Shown here in pieces: positions 42,073 to 45,198 of a DNA stretch of 45,198 bases. This stretch comes from CAZHMN01 sp964533705 (GTDB lineage: Bacteria; Electryoneota; B3-LCP): assembly GCA_964533705.1 (NCBI GenBank), contig CAZHMN010000014.1:1-45198 (forward strand). Reading direction: 5' to 3'. The notes beneath the pieces were generated by a model. It did no database searches, was not told the origin of the DNA, and worked only from the letters and a program-made list of their open reading frames with translations. Within the stretch, counting starts at the first letter, position 1. Every line of letters begins with the position of its first letter. The translations under genes and the position numbers were made by a program.

Positions 42073-42360
42073 TTAATGCACTCTGCTGGTGCGATCCGCT
42101 TTTTTCCCTCCATGGCCCCGGAACGTTCTGGTCGGCGCGAATTCTCCCAGTTTATGTCCCACCATATTCTCCGTAATAAAAATCGGGAGGAATTTCTTCC
42201 CGTTGTGAATCGCCAGGGTATGCCCGACGAATTCAGGCGGGATCATGGAACGGCGCGCCCACGTCTTAATCACCTTCTTCTGCCCGGATTCATTGAGTTT
42301 CTGGATTTTTTGGAAAAGTTTATCGTCTATATACGGGCCTTTTTTTACCGATCTGGGCAT
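42073..42360 (-). CDS. rpsS: 30S ribosomal protein S19
   Basis: S19 is in the head of the small subunit beside S13. The 95-residue product has MPRSVKKGPYIDDKLF, KTWARRSMIPPEFVGHTLAI and KLGEFAPTRTFRGHG. It lies between rplB and rplV. Confidence 0.98.
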   Translation of the reverse strand: MPRSVKKGPYIDDKLFQKIQKLNESGQKKVIKTWARRSMIPPEFVGHTLAIHNGKKFLPIFITENMVGHKLGEFAPTRTFRGHGGKKADRTSRVH

Positions 42361-42404
42361 GATCCGCTCAAAATTTGATTGAGTTTATTGATGAATTAAT
42401 ATTC

Positions 42405-43232
42405 CTATTTTACGTGACGAGATTTAACGATCAGATTGCTCTTCTTGCTCTTCTTGCGAGTACGGTAGCCCTTGGCAGGCAGGCCGCGCGGCGAACAGGG
42501 ATGCCGCCCACCGGATGATTTTCCTTCACCGCCCCCCATGGGGTGATCAATGGGATTCATAGCCACGCCTCTGGTACGGGGACGGCGTCCCAGGTAGCGG
42601 TTGACACCCGCTTTGCCCAACGAGATGTGGGCGTGATCTTCATTGCCGACCTGTCCGATGGTGGCCATACATTCGACGTGAACCATGCGAACTTCACCCG
42701 AGGGCAGGCGAACGGTGGCATATTTGCCTTCTCTCGCCTGAATTTGGGCTGCCCCTCCAGCTCCTCGAACCATCTGCCCGCCTTTACCAGCCCGCAGTTC
42801 AATGTTATGAATCATGGTACCCAGCGGGATTGCTTTCAGCGGCAGGGCGTTGCCGAGGCTGATATCTGCTTCAGGACCGGACATGACCTGATCTCCGACC
42901 TTAAGCCCTCCGGGTGCGAGGATGTAGCGCTTTTCACCATCGGCGTAGTGGAGCAGGGCGATGTTGGCGGTGCGATTGGGGTCATACTCGATGGCGGCCA
43001 CTCTGGCGGGGATGCCGATTTTATCCCGGCGGAAATCAATCAAGCGATACGCCCGCTTATTCCCACTACCGCGATGTCGAACCGTCATTCTGCCGAAGTT
43101 ATTTCGGCCGCCGCTGCTTTTCAACGACACCGACAGTGATTTTTCCCGGGGTTTTTTGGTCAGATCGCTGTGATCCAATTTAACCATAAAACGTCGGCTG
43201 GGAGTGGTAGGTCTATACTTCTTTAGTGCCAT
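42405..43232 (-). CDS. rplB: 50S ribosomal protein L2
   Basis: L2 is a core large-subunit protein needed for subunit joining and peptidyl transferase function. I start it at ATG 43232 (MALKKYRPTTPSRRF), giving 275 residues. A longer frame to 43256 overlaps rplW and is not needed. Marks are GRNNFGRMTVRHRGSGNKRA, RAGKGGQMVRGAGGAAQ and the catalytic-region GVAMNPIDHPMGGGEGKS. It begins one base after the rplW stop. Confidence 0.98.
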   Translation of the reverse strand: MALKKYRPTTPSRRFMVKLDHSDLTKKPREKSLSVSLKSSGGRNNFGRMTVRHRGSGNKRAYRLIDFRRDKIGIPARVAAIEYDPNRTANIALLHYADGEKRYILAPGGLKVGDQVMSGPEADISLGNALPLKAIPLGTMIHNIELRAGKGGQMVRGAGGAAQIQAREGKYATVRLPSGEVRMVHVECMATIGQVGNEDHAHISLGKAGVNRYLGRRPRTRGVAMNPIDHPMGGGEGKSSGGRHPCSPRGLPAKGYRTRKKSKKSNLIVKSRHVK

Positions 43233-43233
43233 T

Positions 43234-43524
43234 TTAAACGTTCTCGAAGAATTCAATCTTCTGGCCTTCAGCCAGAGTAACGATCGCTTTTTTCCAGGAA
43301 CTCCTGCGTCCCTCGAATCGCCCCATGCGTTTCAGTTTTCCCCGAAAGTGCATTGTCCGCACTTTGGTCACCTTTACCTCGAAGCGCTTTTCCACTTCCT
43401 GGCGAATCTGCAGTTTGTTAGCGTTGCGATCCACCTCAAAGGCGACCTGGTTTAGATTATCCTGCAACTGCGTTGACTTCTCCGTCAGCAGGGGTCTTTT
43501 CAATATTGATCTGACTTTAGGCAT
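43234..43524 (-). CDS. rplW: 50S ribosomal protein L23
   Basis: L23 is the main docking site for trigger factor and signal recognition particle at the tunnel exit. The 96-residue product has ILKRPLLTEKST, NQVAFEVDRNANKLQIRQEV and VTKVRTMHFRGKLKR. Its start overlaps the rplD end by eight bases. Confidence 0.97.
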   Translation of the reverse strand: MPKVRSILKRPLLTEKSTQLQDNLNQVAFEVDRNANKLQIRQEVEKRFEVKVTKVRTMHFRGKLKRMGRFEGRRSSWKKAIVTLAEGQKIEFFENV

Positions 43525-44149
43525 TTCTCAATACCTCGATCATCGGTTCCACGGCGCTCTGCTGCAGGAGAACCGTCTTATGCCGTACCAGCTCGTAGGT
43601 CGAAACAGCCGACGATTTCTGGACGCTGCAGTGCGGTATATTACGCGCCGAAAGGTAAAGCGTCTTATCGTAATCGGGCAACAGCAGAATGACCGAACTA
43701 TTCTGCGCTTCAAGTCCCTCAAGAATTCCGTAAAGCTCTTTGGTCTTCGGCTGGTCGAGTTTGAAATCTTCGACGATCCGCAGGCCGCCGTCCTGAGCGC
43801 GGGCGGCAAAAGCGGAGCGCCTGGCCAACTTCAGCACCTTTGCCGGAAGTCTGACGTCAAATGGATGCGGTTTGGGACCGAATGTGCGGCCACCCCCTCG
43901 CCAGATGGGCGAACGAATCGTACCGGCGCGCGCTGCGCCGCGTCCCTTCTGACGCCAGGGTTTCCTGCCGCCTCCCCGCACTTCAGAGCGGGTTTTAGTG
44001 GATCTGGTTCCCTGACGGCTGCGAGCCAACTGCCTTTTGACGGCCAGATACATGGCGTGCCGGTGCGGTTCGATTTTAACGATATCATCGGGTATGTCTA
44101 TCTCCTGACCGGAGGGTTCACCCGACACTTTGTAAATTGGAAATTTCAT
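43517..44149 (-). CDS. rplD: 50S ribosomal protein L4
   Basis: L4 lines the exit tunnel and represses its own operon in E. coli. The 210-residue product has QLARSRQGTRSTKTRSEVRG, GRKPWRQKGRGAARAGTIRS, WRGGGRTFGPKP and the C-terminal Rossmann-like part. It lies between rplC and rplW. Confidence 0.98.
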   Translation of the reverse strand: MKFPIYKVSGEPSGQEIDIPDDIVKIEPHRHAMYLAVKRQLARSRQGTRSTKTRSEVRGGGRKPWRQKGRGAARAGTIRSPIWRGGGRTFGPKPHPFDVRLPAKVLKLARRSAFAARAQDGGLRIVEDFKLDQPKTKELYGILEGLEAQNSSVILLLPDYDKTLYLSARNIPHCSVQKSSAVSTYELVRHKTVLLQQSAVEPMIEVLRNA

Positions 44150-44151
44150 AA

Positions 44152-44778
44152 TCAGTGTTCACAAAGAACGATCTCAAGCAACGAATTTCGCGCTCCCGGA
44201 ACCGCTCCCTTGATGAGAAGCATGTTGTGTTCAGGTTCGATTTTAACAACTGAAAGGTTTTTCACCGTGACGCGCTCATTTCCCATATGGCCGGGTAGTT
44301 TCTGGCCCTTCCAGACGCGTCCCGGGTCGGTATGCGCACCGATGGCACCGGGATGGCGTTTGTACTCGTGAGTGCCGTGAGAGGCATTGGGGCCATGAAA
44401 ACCGTGCCTTTTAAAGACACCGGCGAATCCTCTGCCCTTGGAATAGCCGGTGACGGTGACTTTCTGACCGACCTGGAAGCGATCTGCTCCGAGCAGGTCT
44501 CCCGCTTTGAATTCGGAGACGTCACCCAAACGGAACTCTTTCAGGTAACGGACGGATTCCACACCGCTTTTCTTCAAGTGCCCCAGTTTGGGTTTGTTCA
44601 GGGATTTCTCTTTCGTCTGCTCAAAGCCGACCTGAACGGCATTGTAACCGTCGGTAGCCTCAGTTTTCACCTGAGTCACCCAGCACGGCCCAACCTGAAC
44701 CAAGGTGACCGGTACGTGATTCCCCGCTTCATCGAAGATGCGAGTCATGCCTAATTTCTTACCCAGCGCGAAACTCAT
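44152..44778 (-). CDS. rplC: 50S ribosomal protein L3
   Basis: L3 reaches the peptidyl transferase centre and is among the first proteins assembled. The 208-residue product has GKKLGMTRIFDEAGNHVPVT, GRGFAGVFKRHGFHGPNASH and PGRVWKGQKLPGHMGNERVT. It is followed after two bases by rplD. Confidence 0.98.
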   Translation of the reverse strand: MSFALGKKLGMTRIFDEAGNHVPVTLVQVGPCWVTQVKTEATDGYNAVQVGFEQTKEKSLNKPKLGHLKKSGVESVRYLKEFRLGDVSEFKAGDLLGADRFQVGQKVTVTGYSKGRGFAGVFKRHGFHGPNASHGTHEYKRHPGAIGAHTDPGRVWKGQKLPGHMGNERVTVKNLSVVKIEPEHNMLLIKGAVPGARNSLLEIVLCEH

Positions 44779-44826
44779 AATTCCATTCGTTCAATTAGCC
44801 CTGCGCTATTTTTTGGCGCAGGTCAA

Positions 44827-45135
44827 TCAGGTTTTTATTTCGATATCCACGCCCGAAGGCAGTTCGAGCTTCATCAGGGCGTCTATCGTCTTGGTATTCG
44901 AATTCAGAATTTCGATCAGCCGCTTGTGGATTCGGGTCTCGAACTGCTCTCTGGACTTCTTATCCACGTGAGGCGACCGCAGAACGGTGTAGATGGTCTT
45001 CTTCGTGGGTAAGGGAACCGGTCCAGAAATAGCCGCACCCGTTGATCTAGCCGTGCGGATGATCTTCTCGGCGGACTTGTCGATCAGATTGTGATCGTAA
45101 GCCTTGAGGCGTATGCGAATTGTTTGTCCTGGCAT
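44827..45135 (-). CDS. rpsJ: 30S ribosomal protein S10
   Basis: S10 is in the head of the small subunit and, as NusE, takes part in antitermination. The 102-residue product has QTIRIRLKAYDHNLIDKSAE, GPVPLPTKKTIYTVLRSPHV and the closing LPSGVDIEIKT. AGGAAAG lies just upstream of the ATG. It follows tuf by seven bases and opens the S10 cluster. Confidence 0.98.
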   Translation of the reverse strand: MPGQTIRIRLKAYDHNLIDKSAEKIIRTARSTGAAISGPVPLPTKKTIYTVLRSPHVDKKSREQFETRIHKRLIEILNSNTKTIDALMKLELPSGVDIEIKT

Positions 45136-45142
45136 ATCTTTC

Positions 45143-45198
45143 CTATTCCAGAATCTTGGTGACGACGCCGGCGCCGATGGTGCGGCCGCCCTCGCGAA
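45143..45198 (-). CDS. tuf: Elongation factor Tu, C-terminal fragment cut by window edge
   Basis: The last 18 codons read REGGRTIGAGVVTKILE then stop, the near-invariant C-terminus of EF-Tu, which delivers aminoacyl-tRNA to the ribosome. The rest lies beyond the right edge. Placement just before rpsJ matches the common fusA-tuf-rpsJ order. Confidence 0.93.
   Translation of the reverse strand, partial: REGGRTIGAGVVTKILE

Overview
This window looks like a chromosomal housekeeping region from a diderm (Gram-negative-type) bacterium. The diderm call rests on a LolA lipoprotein chaperone, a Wzc-like tyrosine kinase with a PHP-type phosphatase, and a secreted Reg_prop-style propeller protein. Together with a membrane pyrophosphatase, an HD-GYP protein and SpoVG, these fit an uncultured FCB-type lineage (for example KSB1, Zixibacteria, Calditrichota or Latescibacteria-like). 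That placement is inference from gene content; no 16S gene is present. Almost all genes are on the minus strand and are described below in the direction of transcription.

Right side (29.5-45.2 kb): the end of tuf is followed by one uninterrupted S10-spc-alpha ribosomal superoperon: rpsJ, rplC, rplD, rplW, rplB, rpsS, rplV, rpsC, rplP, rpmC, rpsQ, rplN, rplX, rplE, rpsN, rpsH, rplF, rplR, rpsE, rpmD, rplO, secY, adk, map, infA, rpmJ, rpsM, rpsK, rpsD, rpoA, rplQ. It ends in a clear intrinsic terminator at 29448-29480. rpmJ (37 codons, GTG start) is easily missed. rpsC appears to start with TTG. L5 carries an unusual charged N-terminal extension of about 112 residues.

Middle (18.9-29.4 kb): a plus-strand HD-GYP gene lies divergent from lepA and has its own promoter. 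Then come lepA, a tiny hydrophobic ORF, lepB (signal peptidase I) and cstA. Next is a non-coding patch with an intrinsic terminator and two nested inverted repeats. A plus-strand secreted propeller protein is divergent from a full-length transketolase, and an orphan MNT nucleotidyltransferase follows the transketolase.

Left side (0.6-18.8 kb): aminotransferase, gcvT, comB-like, ftsK, lolA, a UPF0104/LPG_synthase_TM membrane protein, a CpsB/YwqE-like PHP phosphatase, a Wzc-like kinase with an extraordinary tyrosine-rich tail, ispE, spoVG, tRNA-Gln(TTG), prs, rplY(ctc), pth, hppA, and the rpsF-ssb-rpsR-rplI group. The first 581 bases are non-coding and hold a 50-bp direct repeat made of hairpins, plus a strong leftward promoter.

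The recognisable promoters share a sigma-70-like pattern (TTGAC[A/T], 17 bp, TAT[A/C]TT), and many genes have Shine-Dalgarno sequences. I found no CRISPR array, prophage, insertion sequence or defence locus. The best leads for novelty are the kinase tail, the L5 extension, the hairpin repeats, two overlooked small ORFs, and an SSB without the usual acidic tip.
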